The notes: generated by a model not told the origin, from the sequence alone. 64,000 nt of DNA from Stutzerimonas stutzeri (GCF_024448895.1 NZ_JAMOIC010000013.1:80749-144748), one strand, 5' to 3'; shown: positions 37,842 to 47,620, counted from the first letter of the stretch. Translations and numbers: made by a program.

Positions 37842-39056
37842 TTGAGCTCCATGGATTCGCAGCGACGTGTCGTCTCCGGAATGCGGCCTAATGGCCGTCT
37901 TCATCTTGGTCACTACCACGGCGTATTGAAGAGCTGGGTAAAGATGCAGCATGAGTATCAGTGCTTTTTCTGCATCGTTGACTGGCACGCACTGACCACC
38001 GACTACGCCTCTGGCAGCGACATCGCGCGCAACGTGCAGGAGATGGCTGTCGACTGGCTTGCAGCGGGCATCAGCCCCAGCTCGGCGAACATGTTCATCC
38101 AGTCCCAGGTGCCAGAGCATGCCGAGCTGCATCTGCTGCTTTCGATGGTATGCCCGTTGTCCTGGCTCGAGCGTGTACCGTCCTACAAGGAGCTGCAGCT
38201 CGATTCGCAGCACAAGGATCTGAGCACGTACGGCTTTCTTGGCTACCCCCTGTTACAGGCGGCAGACATCCTGGCCTATCGCGCCGGCATAGTACCCGTT
38301 GGAGCCGATCAGCTGCCGCACATCGAGTTCGCGCGTGACGTGGCCCGCCGGTTCAATCACCTCTATGGCAGCGAAGAGGATTTCGAGGTCAAGGCCGAGG
38401 CAGCGATTCGCAAACTCGGCAAGAAAAGCTCCAAGCTCTATTCCAGCCTGCGCAAGAGTTACCAAGAGCAAGGCGATCTCGACGCGCTCAATACTGCCCG
38501 CGCGCTGTTAAAGGATCAGCAGACCATCACCATCGGCGATCAGGAACGTCTGTTCGGTTATCTGGAAGGCGGTGGCCGACTGTTGTTACCGGAACCGCAG
38601 GCCTTGCTTAGCGATATTCCCAAGGTCTTCGGGCTGGACGGCGGCAAGATGGCGAAATCCGCCAGCAACTCCATCTTTCTGCGTGATACCCCGGCCGACA
38701 TCGAGGAAAAGATCAAGCGCATGCCGACCGACCCCGCGCGGGTCCATCGACACGACCCGGGCGAGCCAACGCGCTGCCCGGTCTGGCAGATGCATCAGGC
38801 GCATTCGAACGATGATGTGTGCCAATGGGCCGAGCAGGGTTGTCGCACTGCCGGGATCGGCTGTCTGGAGTGCAAGGCACCTTTGATCGACGCGATCAGG
38901 GTGGAGCTGGAGCCCCTGCAAGAGCGGGCTCAGGACTACGAGCAGAACCCTGACCTAGTGCGCAGCATCCTGGCCGAAGGTGTCGAGCAGGCTCGCGACG
39001 AAGCGCGAGAAACACTTGTGGTGGTGCGCCAGGCGATGGGTCTGAATTACCGCTAG
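37842..39056 (+). CDS. trpS: Tryptophan--tRNA ligase, variant KMSKS loop
   Basis: 404 residues, class I synthetase. HIGH-type motif HLGH (21-24) is intact. The KMSKS loop reads KMAKS (269-273), and the following YNNTI-type block reads ASNSI. A Cys-rich segment (GCRTAGIGCLECK) and a charged insertion (about 185-240) match the roughly 400-residue type common in beta-proteobacteria. The start is TTG 37842, with AAGGA seven bases upstream; ATG 37851 is too far. May be the housekeeping enzyme or a second TrpRS. Confidence 0.87.
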   Translation: MSSMDSQRRVVSGMRPNGRLHLGHYHGVLKSWVKMQHEYQCFFCIVDWHALTTDYASGSDIARNVQEMAVDWLAAGISPSSANMFIQSQVPEHAELHLLLSMVCPLSWLERVPSYKELQLDSQHKDLSTYGFLGYPLLQAADILAYRAGIVPVGADQLPHIEFARDVARRFNHLYGSEEDFEVKAEAAIRKLGKKSSKLYSSLRKSYQEQGDLDALNTARALLKDQQTITIGDQERLFGYLEGGGRLLLPEPQALLSDIPKVFGLDGGKMAKSASNSIFLRDTPADIEEKIKRMPTDPARVHRHDPGEPTRCPVWQMHQAHSNDDVCQWAEQGCRTAGIGCLECKAPLIDAIRVELEPLQERAQDYEQNPDLVRSILAEGVEQARDEARETLVVVRQAMGLNYR

Positions 39057-39121
39057 AGCGCGTGAGGCCGCCAACGTAAGCTGCCGCCGCTTCAAGTACG
39101 CGTCCCTTTCATGGAGAGATC

Positions 39122-39985
39122 ATGCAGGAAACTCAGGTCGAGCCAATGGCCGAGCAGCCGGGCGAACAGTTGCGGCTGGCACTCGTCTATGGCGAGGCTT
39201 TCAACAACTTGCCGCAGGATCTCTACATCCCGCCAGATGCCCTCGAGGTGTTTCTCGAAGCGTTCGAAGGGCCGCTGGATCTGTTGCTCTACCTGATTCG
39301 CAAGCAGAACATCGACATTCTCGATATCCCGGTGGCGGAAATCACCCGTCAATACATGGGCTACGTCGAGTTGATGAAGGCCGTGCGACTGGAGCTGGCC
39401 GCTGAGTATCTGGTGATGGCCGCGATGCTGGCTGAGATCAAATCGCGGATGCTGCTGCCACGGTCGGCGGAGGTTGAGGAGGATGAGCTCGACCCTCGCG
39501 CCGAGCTGATTCGACGGCTGCAAGAGTACGAGCGCTACAAGGCAGCCTCAGAAGATCTTGATGAGCTGCCGCGTGTCGGGCGAGAAGTTCATGTGCCGCG
39601 TCTGGATGCCCCCGACGCACGTGCGCGCAAGCTGCTGCCCGAGGTCAGCCTCGAAGAATTGCTGATCTCCATGGCTGAGGTGCTGCGTCGCGCCGACATG
39701 TTCGAAAGCCATCAGGTAACTCGCGAGACGCTGTCGACCCGCGAACGCATGAGCGATGTGCTGGAGCGCTTGAAAGGTGGCGCTTTCGTGCCCTTTGCTG
39801 CCTTGTTCGCGATCGAGGAAGGGCGGCTTGGCGTCGTGGTGACCTTCATGGCGGTGCTCGAACTGATCAAGGAGTCACTAGTTGAACTGGTACAGAACGA
39901 GCCTTTCGCGCCGATCCATGTCCGAACGCGGAGCGAAGAATCGTCATTGCTGCAAACCGATGAGTCCAAGGAGCCCCATCTGTGA
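39122..39985 (+). CDS. scpA: Segregation and condensation protein A (kleisin)
   Basis: 287 residues. Kleisin bridging SMC heads: N-terminal helix motif FEGPLDLLLYLIRKQNIDILDIPVAEI, acidic middle, C-terminal winged helix (FAALFAIEEGRLGVVVTFMAVLELIKE). The first 40 residues extend beyond the usual start, as in other pseudomonads. It overlaps scpB (GTGA), so the two are coupled. In pseudomonads the partner is SMC. Confidence 0.95.
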   Translation: MQETQVEPMAEQPGEQLRLALVYGEAFNNLPQDLYIPPDALEVFLEAFEGPLDLLLYLIRKQNIDILDIPVAEITRQYMGYVELMKAVRLELAAEYLVMAAMLAEIKSRMLLPRSAEVEEDELDPRAELIRRLQEYERYKAASEDLDELPRVGREVHVPRLDAPDARARKLLPEVSLEELLISMAEVLRRADMFESHQVTRETLSTRERMSDVLERLKGGAFVPFAALFAIEEGRLGVVVTFMAVLELIKESLVELVQNEPFAPIHVRTRSEESSLLQTDESKEPHL

Positions 39986-40752
39986 ATCTGTCGGAGCCCA
40001 AAGACCTCGCCTCTCTGCTGGAAGCCTTTCTGCTGGCATCTGGCAAGCCGATGTCTATCGAACGCATGGCGGAGCTCTTCGAAGAGGTTGAGCGTCCGGC
40101 GCCGGCGTTGTTGCGCAAAGCACTCGAAGTTCTGGATAAATCATGTAAAGGCCGTGCATTCGAGCTGAAGGAAGTCGCCACGGGCTATCGCCTGCAGGTC
40201 CGCGAGCGTTTCTCGCCGTGGGTCGGTCGGCTATGGGAGGAGCGTCCGCAGCGTTATTCCCGAGCGTTACTGGAAACTCTCGTGCTGATCGCCTATCGGC
40301 AGCCCATCACCCGCGGCGAAATCGAGGATATCCGCGGCGTTGCGGTCAACAGCCAGATCGTCAAGACATTGCTTGAACGCGAGTGGGTGCGAGTTGTGGG
40401 CCACCGCGACGTGCCGGGGCGACCAGCCATGTTCGCCACCACCAAGCAGTTCCTCGACCATTTCAATCTGAAGAACCTCGACGAGCTTCCGCCATTGGCC
40501 GTATTGCGCGAGATGGAGCCTGAGCCCTTGCCTGTCGACGTCGAGGACGCCCCGGTACCTGCTGCGCTGCAGGCTCGCGCTGATCTCGAGCAGGCGTCGG
40601 AAGGGCCGCGCGAGCAGACCAGCTTCCGCACACTGCTGGCAGAGCTGGACAGCATGGAGACCGGTCTGAAGACCGACTTCGAGGATTTGCGCGACGAGGC
40701 CGAGCCTGAGGAAGGGCAGGATCTGTCGGAAGAGGGTAAACGCGACTATTGA
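39982..40752 (+). CDS. scpB: Segregation and condensation protein B
   Basis: 256 residues; two tandem winged helices (LASLLEAFLLASGKPMSIERMAELF; RALLETLVLIAYRQPITRGEIEDIRG) followed by an acidic tail of about 70 residues (PEPLPVDVED...) typical of pseudomonad ScpB. GTG start inside the scpA stop. Works with ScpA and SMC in chromosome compaction. Confidence 0.95.
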   Translation: MNLSEPKDLASLLEAFLLASGKPMSIERMAELFEEVERPAPALLRKALEVLDKSCKGRAFELKEVATGYRLQVRERFSPWVGRLWEERPQRYSRALLETLVLIAYRQPITRGEIEDIRGVAVNSQIVKTLLEREWVRVVGHRDVPGRPAMFATTKQFLDHFNLKNLDELPPLAVLREMEPEPLPVDVEDAPVPAALQARADLEQASEGPREQTSFRTLLAELDSMETGLKTDFEDLRDEAEPEEGQDLSEEGKRDY

Positions 40753-41222
40753 TCGGCGGGCTGGCGTCCGGCCAGGTAACTGCCGTAATCCGGAATACTC
40801 AGCGAGTGCGCCTGGTCTAGCATCGGGCTGGAAAGCAGATAGTCAGCGCTGCACTCGTTGGCCGCCAGCGGGATATTCCACACGGCCGCAACACGTAGCA
40901 GGGCTTTGACGTCCGGATCGTGCGGTTGCGGCTCGAACGGGTCCCAGAAGAACACCAGCATATCGATCCGTCGCTCGGCGATGCGTGCGCCTATCTGCTG
41001 ATCCCCGCCTAGCGGACCGCTGATCATGCATTCCACCGGCAAACCCAGACGCTGCGCAAGCAACAGGCCGGTTGTGCCAGTGGCGAGTAGCTCATGGCGT
41101 TCCAGTCGCGTTTTCTGCCGCTCAGCCCATTCCAGCAACCGTCCCTTGCAATGATCGTGTGCGACCAGGGCGATGCGCTTGCGGGTCGGCAATGTCGCAC
41201 TTACGAAAGCAATGCGGTTCAT
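40746..41222 (-). CDS. mgsA: Methylglyoxal synthase
   Basis: 158 residues. Converts dihydroxyacetone phosphate to methylglyoxal and phosphate, relieving sugar-phosphate stress. Nearly every family motif is present: ALVAHDHCK, TGTTG, SGPLGGDQQIGARIAE (phosphate/DHAP loop, catalytic Asp), FFWDPFEPQPHDPDVKALLR. The ATG at 41222 has AAGGA upstream, overlapped by an AACAACAA motif. It overlaps the scpB end by 7 bp and lies next to the glycolytic gap gene in the same direction. Confidence 0.95.
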   Translation of the reverse strand: MNRIAFVSATLPTRKRIALVAHDHCKGRLLEWAERQKTRLERHELLATGTTGLLLAQRLGLPVECMISGPLGGDQQIGARIAERRIDMLVFFWDPFEPQPHDPDVKALLRVAAVWNIPLAANECSADYLLSSPMLDQAHSLSIPDYGSYLAGRQPADQ

Positions 41223-41230
41223 GTTCGTCC

Positions 41231-41238
41231 TTGTTGTT
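41231..41238 (-). promoter_or_regulatory. Crc/Hfq-type A-rich motif before mgsA
   Basis: Minus strand reads AACAACAAGGA: a perfect AANAANAA running into the AAGGA ribosome-binding site of mgsA. Such placement is how Hfq/Crc represses translation in pseudomonads. Confidence 0.55.
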
Positions 41239-41326
41239 ACCAGAATGGGCTGGTGCTCGACAATGCTCACGCCCGTTAACCCACGTGCCAACCGCCGCGA
41301 CGGTTTCCCGGCCGCGGCTTGCTGGT

Positions 41327-42328
41327 TCAAGCGGCTTCGTGCAGTGCCCGGCAGGTGTCGAGCATGCGGTTGGAGAAGCCCCACTCGTTGTCGTACCAGG
41401 CCATCACTTTCAGCAGCCGTCCGCTAACCTTGGTGTGGTTAGTGTCGAAGATCGAGGACATGGGATTGTGGTTGAAGTCGCATGACACCAGCGGCAGCGA
41501 GTTGCACGCCAGGATCGGCGAGCGCTGGCTGGCTTCGAGCATCAGCGCGTTCACTTCTTCAGCTGAGGTCTCGCGGCTGAGCTCTAGGGTCAGATCGACC
41601 AGCGACACGTTGATCACTGGAACCCTGACTGCCATGCCGGTCAATTTTCCCGCGAGCTCCGGAAGTACCAGCCCGACGGCTTCGGCGGCACCGGTTTTGG
41701 TCGGAATCATTGACTGAGTGGCCGAGCGTGCGCGGTAGGGGTCGCTGTGGTAGACGTCAGAAAGGTTCTGGTCATTGGTGTAGGCATGAATGGTAGTCAT
41801 CAGGCCATGTTCAATGCCGTACTCTCGGGACAGCACTTGCGCAACCGGCGCCAGGCAGTTGGTGGTGCAGGATGCATTGGAGATGATCTGATGCGACTGG
41901 CGCAGGATGTCGTGGTTGACCCCGTAAACGATGGTGGCATCGGCGCCCGTAGCCGGTGCAGAAATGATCACCTTGCCGGCGCCGGCTTCCAGATGGGCGC
42001 TGGCCTTTTCGCGAGAGGTGAACAGGCCGGTACACTCGAAGACTACATCGACCTTGTGCTGACGCCAGGGCAGTTCGGCCGGGTTACGGATCGCGGTAAC
42101 GGCGATGGTGTCCCCATTGACGCGCATTTCAGACTCCGCCACCTCGACCTTTGCGTCGAAATGGCCGTGCACGCTGTCGAACTGCAGTAGATGGGCATTC
42201 ATCGCCGGACTACCCAGATCGTTGATCGCCACGACCTGAAGGTGCTCGCGGTAATCCTGGCTGTACAGAGCGCGAAGGACGTTGCGTCCGATACGGCCGA
42301 AACCGTTGATGGCGATGCGAATGGTCAT
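41327..42328 (-). CDS. gap: Glyceraldehyde-3-phosphate dehydrogenase, type I
   Basis: 333 residues. NAD-binding start [15 protein letters not shown], catalytic cysteine in [12 protein letters not shown], phosphate-site residues in [11 protein letters not shown] and the C-terminal [12 protein letters not shown]. The ATG at 42328 has AGGA upstream; the longer frame to 42451 crosses the divergent promoter. It faces edd across a 121-bp gap that carries a HexR-type operator, as for gap-1/edd in P. putida. Confidence 0.96.
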   Translation of the reverse strand: MTIRIAINGFGRIGRNVLRALYSQDYREHLQVVAINDLGSPAMNAHLLQFDSVHGHFDAKVEVAESEMRVNGDTIAVTAIRNPAELPWRQHKVDVVFECTGLFTSREKASAHLEAGAGKVIISAPATGADATIVYGVNHDILRQSHQIISNASCTTNCLAPVAQVLSREYGIEHGLMTTIHAYTNDQNLSDVYHSDPYRARSATQSMIPTKTGAAEAVGLVLPELAGKLTGMAVRVPVINVSLVDLTLELSRETSAEEVNALMLEASQRSPILACNSLPLVSCDFNHNPMSSIFDTNHTKVSGRLLKVMAWYDNEWGFSNRMLDTCRALHEAA

Positions 42329-42351
42329 AAGAAGGTCCTGGGCGGAATTTG

Positions 42352-42366
42352 TTGTGGGAATTACAA
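42352..42366. promoter_or_regulatory. HexR operator in the gap/edd divergent region
   Basis: TTGT-GGGAATT-ACAA, an exact match to the pseudomonad HexR consensus TTGT-N7/8-ACAA. On the minus strand it lies just after TTGATT-N16-TAATCT, a fair promoter for gap, so bound HexR would sit at the start of transcription. KDPG releases HexR. Confidence 0.8.
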
Positions 42367-42411
42367 GATTATTCCTGTCAAAATAGAAATCAAGCCTAAA
42401 TGTACGTTGTT

Positions 42412-42426
42412 TTGTTGATAAAACTA
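42412..42426. promoter_or_regulatory. Imperfect second HexR-like site near edd
   Basis: TTGT-TGATAAA-ACTA differs from the HexR consensus at one position and lies 24 bp before the edd start. Could be a second operator for edd; weaker evidence than the site at 42352. Confidence 0.4.
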
Positions 42427-42449
42427 CAGATAAGAGCAGGAGTGACGGC

Positions 42450-44279
42450 ATGCACCCGCGGATTCAAGAAGTTACCGAACGTTTGATCGAACGCAGCCGC
42501 CCGACGCGTGAGCGCTATCTGGCTCAGATGGCCGCTGCGGCGAGCGATGGACCCCAGCGTGGCAAGCTGCAGTGCGCGAACTTCGCACATGGCGTCGCCG
42601 GTTGTGCGTCCACCAGCGATAAGCAGCAGTTGCGCCTGATGAACGAGGCCAACGTGGCCATCGTTTCGGCCTACAACGACATGCTGTCGGCGCATCAGCC
42701 CTATGAACATTTCCCCGAGATCATCAAGCAGGCGCTGCGTGAGGTCGGTTCGGTGGGGCAGTTCGCCGGCGGCGTGCCGGCAATGTGCGACGGCGTTACC
42801 CAGGGTGATCCGGGGATGGAAATGAGCCTCGCCAGCCGTGAGGTGATTGCCATGGCAACGGCCATTGCGCTATCCCACAACATGTTCGACGCGGCGCTGT
42901 ATCTGGGCATCTGCGACAAGATCATTCCTGGCTTGATGATCGGTGCCTTGCGCTTCGGTCACCTGCCGGCGGTATTCGTACCCGGTGGGCCGATGCCGTC
43001 AGGCATTCCGAACAAGCAGAAAGCCGAGGTCCGGCAGCGCTACGCCGAAGGCAAGGCCAGCCGTGAGGAGCTGCTTGAGTCGGAAATGCTGTCCTATCAC
43101 AGCCCTGGCACTTGCACCTTCTATGGCACGGCGAACACCAATCAGGTGGTAATGGAAATCATGGGCCTGCATTTGCCGGGCTCGTCGTTCGTCAATCCGT
43201 ACACGCCGCTGCGTGACGAGCTGACGCGCGAGGCGGCGCGGCAGGTGACGCGCCTCACTCCGCAGTCGGGCAACTACGTGCCGCTGTGCAAGATCGTCGA
43301 CGAGAAATCGATCATCAACTCAGTGGTGGCCCTGAACGCTACGGGTGGCTCGACCAACCACACCTTGCACATTCCGGCATTCGCACAGGCTGCCGGTATC
43401 CAGCTGACCTGGCAGGACATGGCTGACGTCTCGGCCGTCACGCCTACCCTGGCCAAGGTCTATCCCAACGGCCAGGCCGATGTGAACCACTTCCACGCGT
43501 GTGGCGGCGTGCCGTTCATGGTGCGTACGTTGCTCGATGCCGGTCTGTTGCATGAAGACGTCTTCACGGTCATGGGCAAGGGGCTCCAGCAGTACACCCA
43601 GGAACCCTTCCTCGAAGAGGGCAAGCTCGTTTGGCGTGAAGGCCCGGAAAGCAGCCTGGACGAGACGATCCTGCGCCCCGTCGAACGCGCGTTTTCGCCT
43701 GAAGGCGGCTTGCGCGTACTGGAGGGTAACCTCGGCCGTGGCGTGACCAAGATCTCCGCTGTTGCCCCCGAGCATCGCGTGGTCGAAGCGCCTGCACGCG
43801 TGTTCAGCGATCAGGCCGAACTGGCGCAGGCATTCAAGAATGCCGAGCTTGAGAAGGATTTCATCGCAGTGGTACGTTTCCAGGGGCCGAAAGCCAATGG
43901 CATGCCCGAACTGCACAAACTGACGCCGTTCCTCGGCGTGCTACAGGATCGCGGGCATAAGGTTGCGTTGGTCACGGACGGGCGCATGTCAGGTGCGTCC
44001 GGCAAAGTACCCGCAGCGATCCACGTCAGCCCTGAAGCGCTCGATGGCGGTCCGCTGTGCCGTGTACGCGACGGCGACATCATCCGCGTTGATGGTGAAA
44101 CGGGCGAGCTTCGAGTGCTGGTTGATCAGGCCGAATTTGACAGCCGCGAGCGGGTCATGGCGCCCAGCGATCTGGGAATCGGTTGTGGCCGCGAGCTGTT
44201 CGGCTTCTTGCGCTCGGCTTTCAGCCCTGCGGAAAAAGGTGCGAGTGTGTTCACCGAGGAGTTGGAGGCGCTCAAGTGA
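42450..44279 (+). CDS. edd: 6-phosphogluconate dehydratase
   Basis: 609 residues, the Edd length. First committed step of the Entner-Doudoroff pathway: 6-phosphogluconate to 2-keto-3-deoxy-6-phosphogluconate (KDPG), using an Fe-S cluster. Cluster-cysteine regions include [17 protein letters not shown] and [26 protein letters not shown] and [17 protein letters not shown] are also Edd-type. It runs into glk through a 4-bp GTGA overlap. Confidence 0.97.
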   Translation: MHPRIQEVTERLIERSRPTRERYLAQMAAAASDGPQRGKLQCANFAHGVAGCASTSDKQQLRLMNEANVAIVSAYNDMLSAHQPYEHFPEIIKQALREVGSVGQFAGGVPAMCDGVTQGDPGMEMSLASREVIAMATAIALSHNMFDAALYLGICDKIIPGLMIGALRFGHLPAVFVPGGPMPSGIPNKQKAEVRQRYAEGKASREELLESEMLSYHSPGTCTFYGTANTNQVVMEIMGLHLPGSSFVNPYTPLRDELTREAARQVTRLTPQSGNYVPLCKIVDEKSIINSVVALNATGGSTNHTLHIPAFAQAAGIQLTWQDMADVSAVTPTLAKVYPNGQADVNHFHACGGVPFMVRTLLDAGLLHEDVFTVMGKGLQQYTQEPFLEEGKLVWREGPESSLDETILRPVERAFSPEGGLRVLEGNLGRGVTKISAVAPEHRVVEAPARVFSDQAELAQAFKNAELEKDFIAVVRFQGPKANGMPELHKLTPFLGVLQDRGHKVALVTDGRMSGASGKVPAAIHVSPEALDGGPLCRVRDGDIIRVDGETGELRVLVDQAEFDSRERVMAPSDLGIGCGRELFGFLRSAFSPAEKGASVFTEELEALK

Positions 44280-45247
44280 CGGCACTGGTAGGTGACATTG
44301 GCGGTACGAACGCTCGGTTTGCGCTCTGGCGCGACGGGCAACTTGAGTCGGTGCGGGTTTTGCCAACTGTCGATTACCCGCGCCCTGAGGATGCCATTCG
44401 TGCCTATTTGAAAGGTATCGGGCAAAGCGTGGAGGCGCTGCAAGCCGTCTGCCTTGCATGCGCGGGTCCGGTTTCGGGCGATGAGTTCGCCTTCACGAAC
44501 AATCATTGGCGCCTCAGCCGTACATCCTTCTGCCAGGATCTGGGGCTCAGCGATCTGCTGCTGATCAATGATTTCAGCGCCATGGCGCTGGGTATGACGC
44601 GCTTGCGCGAGGGCGAGCTGATAGAGGTCTGCCCGGGCCAGTCGGCACCAGGCCGCGCGCGCCTGGTAATCGGGCCGGGTACCGGACTTGGCGTCGCGAC
44701 ACTCCTGCCGGTCGGTGACGGAATGTGGCAGGCGATGCCGGGCGAGGGCGGTCATGTCTGTCTGCCCATAGGGTCGACCCGCGAGGCTGCGCTTTGGGCG
44801 CGCCTGCACGAAAAGCTTGGCCATGTGAATGCCGAAGCTATCCTCAGTGGCGGCGGTTTGCTCGAACTCTATCGGACCAGCTGTGCCCTTGATGGCGAGG
44901 CTCCCCGGTTCAGCTCGCCAGCTGAAGTCACGGCCGCGGCCTTGACTGGCGATGCATACGCCGAAGCCGTGCTGGAACAATTCTGTGTCTGGCTGGGTCG
45001 TATCGCCGGCGACAATGTCCTCACTACGGGGGCGCAGGGTGGCGTCTACATTGCCGGCGGCATAGTCCCGCGCTTCGTCGAGTTCTTCTCGCGCAGTGGT
45101 TTCAGTAAAAGCTTCCGCGACAAAGGCAACATGAGCCGGTATTTTGACAAGGTCCCCGTGTGGGTGGTGACAGCCGAGTACCCGGGGCTTGAAGGCGCTG
45201 GAGTTGCTTTGCAGCAGTTGCTGGAGGGATCACTCGGCGGGCGCTGA
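44276..45247 (+). CDS. glk: Glucokinase
   Basis: 323 residues, proteobacterial Glk family: ATP phosphate loop [15 protein letters not shown], sugar-binding [22 protein letters not shown], and [10 protein letters not shown]. Phosphorylates glucose delivered by the Gts transporter. The true start is GTG 44276, inside the edd stop; the longer frame is antisense-like noise within edd. 41 bp separate it from gltR. Confidence 0.96.
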   Translation: MTALVGDIGGTNARFALWRDGQLESVRVLPTVDYPRPEDAIRAYLKGIGQSVEALQAVCLACAGPVSGDEFAFTNNHWRLSRTSFCQDLGLSDLLLINDFSAMALGMTRLREGELIEVCPGQSAPGRARLVIGPGTGLGVATLLPVGDGMWQAMPGEGGHVCLPIGSTREAALWARLHEKLGHVNAEAILSGGGLLELYRTSCALDGEAPRFSSPAEVTAAALTGDAYAEAVLEQFCVWLGRIAGDNVLTTGAQGGVYIAGGIVPRFVEFFSRSGFSKSFRDKGNMSRYFDKVPVWVVTAEYPGLEGAGVALQQLLEGSLGGR

Positions 45248-45288
45248 CGCGGCGAGACGCTCATACATAACAAGAGAAGGGATGCCAG

Positions 45289-46023
45289 GTGAACCAGGCT
45301 GGAAAATCGATTCTGCTGGTCGATGACGATCAGGACATTCGCGAATTGCTGGATGCCTACCTCAGCCGTTCCGGCTTTCAGGTGCGTACCGTTGCCGATG
45401 GTACGCAGTTTCGCGAAGCCATGAGCCGTGATTCGGCAGACCTGGTCATCCTCGACGTAATGCTTCCCGACGAAGACGGCTTCAGCCTGTGCCGTTGGGT
45501 GCGTGGACATCAGCGTCTCGCTCAGATGCCTATCATCATGCTTACCGCAAGCTCGGATGAGACCGACCGGGTCATCGGTCTCGAACTCGGCGCCGACGAC
45601 TATCTGGGTAAACCCTTCAGCCCCCGTGAACTGCTGGCGCGAATCAAGGCGCTGCTTCGCCGGGTCAATTTCGGCCAGGAGCGCGGTAGCGACGTGCTGG
45701 CTTTCGATGAGTGGCGGCTGGATATGATCAGCCATCGGCTGTTCCATCAGGACGGTGAAGAGGTGTTGTTGTCAGGGGCCGACTTCGCGCTGCTCAAGCT
45801 GTTTCTCGATCATCCACAACAGATCCTCGATCGCGACACCATTGCTAACGCCACGCGCGGGCGTGAGGTGATGCCGCTCGAGCGAATCGTCGACATGGCC
45901 GTCAGCCGGCTTCGCCAGCGTCTGCGAGATACCGGCAAGTGCCCTCGGTTGATTCGAACCGTGCGCGGCAGCGGCTATCTGCTCGCCGCTCAGGTAGCGC
46001 CGCATCATGACTCCGTCGGCTAA
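45289..46023 (+). CDS. gltR: Glucose-responsive response regulator
   Basis: 244 residues, OmpR family. Acidic pocket VDDDQD, phospho-acceptor D56 in VILDVMLPDEDGF, LGKPFSPRE, and a C-terminal winged helix ending in VRGSGYLLA. GTG start. In P. aeruginosa GltR with GtrS controls glucose transport and exotoxin A. It overlaps gtrS by 17 bp, so both are translated together. Confidence 0.93.
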   Translation: MNQAGKSILLVDDDQDIRELLDAYLSRSGFQVRTVADGTQFREAMSRDSADLVILDVMLPDEDGFSLCRWVRGHQRLAQMPIIMLTASSDETDRVIGLELGADDYLGKPFSPRELLARIKALLRRVNFGQERGSDVLAFDEWRLDMISHRLFHQDGEEVLLSGADFALLKLFLDHPQQILDRDTIANATRGREVMPLERIVDMAVSRLRQRLRDTGKCPRLIRTVRGSGYLLAAQVAPHHDSVG

Positions 46024-47467
46024 GCGCAGATGGTTGCCGGTCCCGCGCTCGCTGCTCGGCCGGATGCTGTTGCTAACGCTTCTGGTGGTGTTGATGGCGC
46101 AGGCGCTGTCGAGCTTCATCTGGGTATCGCAGCTTCGGGCAAGCCAGATGGAAGGCTTGCTGACCAGTGCCCGCAGCGTGGCGCAATCGATGTCGGCCAG
46201 CGTCAGCTACTTTCGCTCACTGCCGCTCGGCTATCGGCCGCTGGTGCTCGACCAATTGCGGAGCATGGGCGGCACACGCTTCTTCGTCTCGCTCAATGAC
46301 AAGCCCCTCGACATGCAGATTCTGCCGCCCACCGAGCGCAAGCAGGCTGTGCTGGCCGAGGTGGACGACGTGCTCCGGGAGCGTCTGGGCAATGACGTCG
46401 ACATGTCGGTCAACTTCGTCAGTCCGGATGACCTGCGTATTTTCAATGGCGGGGTGAAACTCGACGAGTTGCCGCGTTCCTGGGCGCATTACGCGCTGAG
46501 CCTTGAGCCCCTGAATCCGCCGGTGCTGGTCACGCAGATCCAGATTGCGCCGGGAGAATGGCTCTACCTCGCATCCCTGATGCCGGCGCCCTACGTCAGC
46601 CTGGAAGACGACGGCATTCCCACCCAGCAGCTCTGGTTCGTCTTCCTCACCACCAGTTTCCTGTTGTTGTTCATCGGCATCCTAGTGCATTGGCAGAGCC
46701 GGCCGTTGAAGAAGCTGGCGCAGGCGGCCCGGGAAATGTCCCTTGGCAGCGAGATCGAGTTACTGCCTGAGCGGGGCGGCAGCGAGGTGATCGAGGTCAG
46801 TCGAGCATTCAACAGCATGCGTGAGCGTATCGGTCGTTACCTGACTGAACGTAGCCAGCTCTTCAGTGCTATTTCCCATGACCTGAGAACCCCCATCACA
46901 CGCCTGCGCCTGCGCGTCGAGCTGCTGGAGGACGAAGCGCTACAGCGCAAATTCAGCCGCGATCTCGATGAACTCGAACTGCTGGTAAAGGGCGCGCTGC
47001 AGTGCGTCAAGGACACCGATATCCACGAGAACATCGAGCCACTGGATCTCAACCTGCTGCTCGACTGCGTGACCGAGCCCTATCTGGCACCAGCCGGCAA
47101 TGGGCGCGTGACGGTGGAGGGCAGGGCGACGGCGCCCTATGCGGGCAAGCCCCTGGCGCTCAAGCGTTGCATCGGCAACCTGCTCGATAACGCGCTTAAG
47201 TATGGCGAGCGGGCGCATCTGTTTATCGAAGACAACAAAAGCACATTCGTGCTGCATGTCGACGATGAAGGCCCTGGCGTGCCGCAGGCATGGCTGCAAC
47301 AGGTGTTCGAACCTAACTTCAGGCTGGCCGCCAAGCAGCCTGGTTACGGGCTTGGGCTAGGTATCGCACGCAACATTGCGCATGCCCACGGCGGAGAAGT
47401 GAGTCTGCGGAATTTGGAGGAGGGAGGCCTGCGCGTAACGCTGAGCCTGCCGCGGCATGCCGAATGA
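46007..47467 (+). CDS. gtrS: Sensor kinase for 2-ketogluconate
   Basis: 486 residues: helix at about 15-40, periplasmic sensor domain, second helix (LWFVFLTTSFLLLFIGILV), HAMP, H-box FSAISHDLRTPITRLRLRV, and ATP-binding boxes (NLLDNALKYG, DEGPGVP, GYGLGLGI). GtrS of P. aeruginosa binds 2-ketogluconate and 6-phosphogluconate. Reads into the gts transporter operon, its likely target. Confidence 0.92.
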   Translation: MTPSAKRRWLPVPRSLLGRMLLLTLLVVLMAQALSSFIWVSQLRASQMEGLLTSARSVAQSMSASVSYFRSLPLGYRPLVLDQLRSMGGTRFFVSLNDKPLDMQILPPTERKQAVLAEVDDVLRERLGNDVDMSVNFVSPDDLRIFNGGVKLDELPRSWAHYALSLEPLNPPVLVTQIQIAPGEWLYLASLMPAPYVSLEDDGIPTQQLWFVFLTTSFLLLFIGILVHWQSRPLKKLAQAAREMSLGSEIELLPERGGSEVIEVSRAFNSMRERIGRYLTERSQLFSAISHDLRTPITRLRLRVELLEDEALQRKFSRDLDELELLVKGALQCVKDTDIHENIEPLDLNLLLDCVTEPYLAPAGNGRVTVEGRATAPYAGKPLALKRCIGNLLDNALKYGERAHLFIEDNKSTFVLHVDDEGPGVPQAWLQQVFEPNFRLAAKQPGYGLGLGIARNIAHAHGGEVSLRNLEEGGLRVTLSLPRHAE

Positions 47468-47512
47468 TGACCAGCGCTATCCCCCTAGGCAGTTTCCTGT
47501 GGTCACGACTTT

Positions 47513-47549
47513 GTAACGAAGCGGTGACTATTCCATATCCCTTCGTTAC
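47513..47549. promoter_or_regulatory. 9-bp inverted repeat upstream of gtsA, candidate GltR site
   Basis: GTAACGAAG (47513-47521) and CTTCGTTAC (47541-47549) are perfect inverted repeats 19 bp apart. The right arm ends where the -35 of gtsA should be; a good -10 (TAGAAT, 47572-47577) has only a poor -35 (CCCGGC-like) 17 bp before it, as in activator-dependent promoters. GltR, encoded just upstream, is the obvious candidate. Inference. Confidence 0.5.
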
Positions 47550-47571
47550 CCGGCGTGAGATGACGTGCGCC

Positions 47572-47577
47572 TAGAAT
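47572..47577 (+). promoter_or_regulatory. -10 element of the gtsA promoter
   Basis: TAGAAT with a GC-rich, non-consensus -35 region abutting the inverted repeat. Transcription would start near 47584, leaving a leader of about 45 nt before gtsA. Confidence 0.5.
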
Positions 47578-47608
47578 CGGTGCAGCGCAAGCGAAGACTT
47601 GCACCGAT

Positions 47609-47620
47609 AACAACAAGAAA
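47609..47620 (+). promoter_or_regulatory. Crc/Hfq-type A-rich motif before gtsA
   Basis: AACAACAAGAAA fits AANAANAA and runs into the AAAGGAAA ribosome-binding site, 10 bp before the gtsA start. Known pseudomonad Crc targets carry the motif in this place. Confidence 0.65.
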
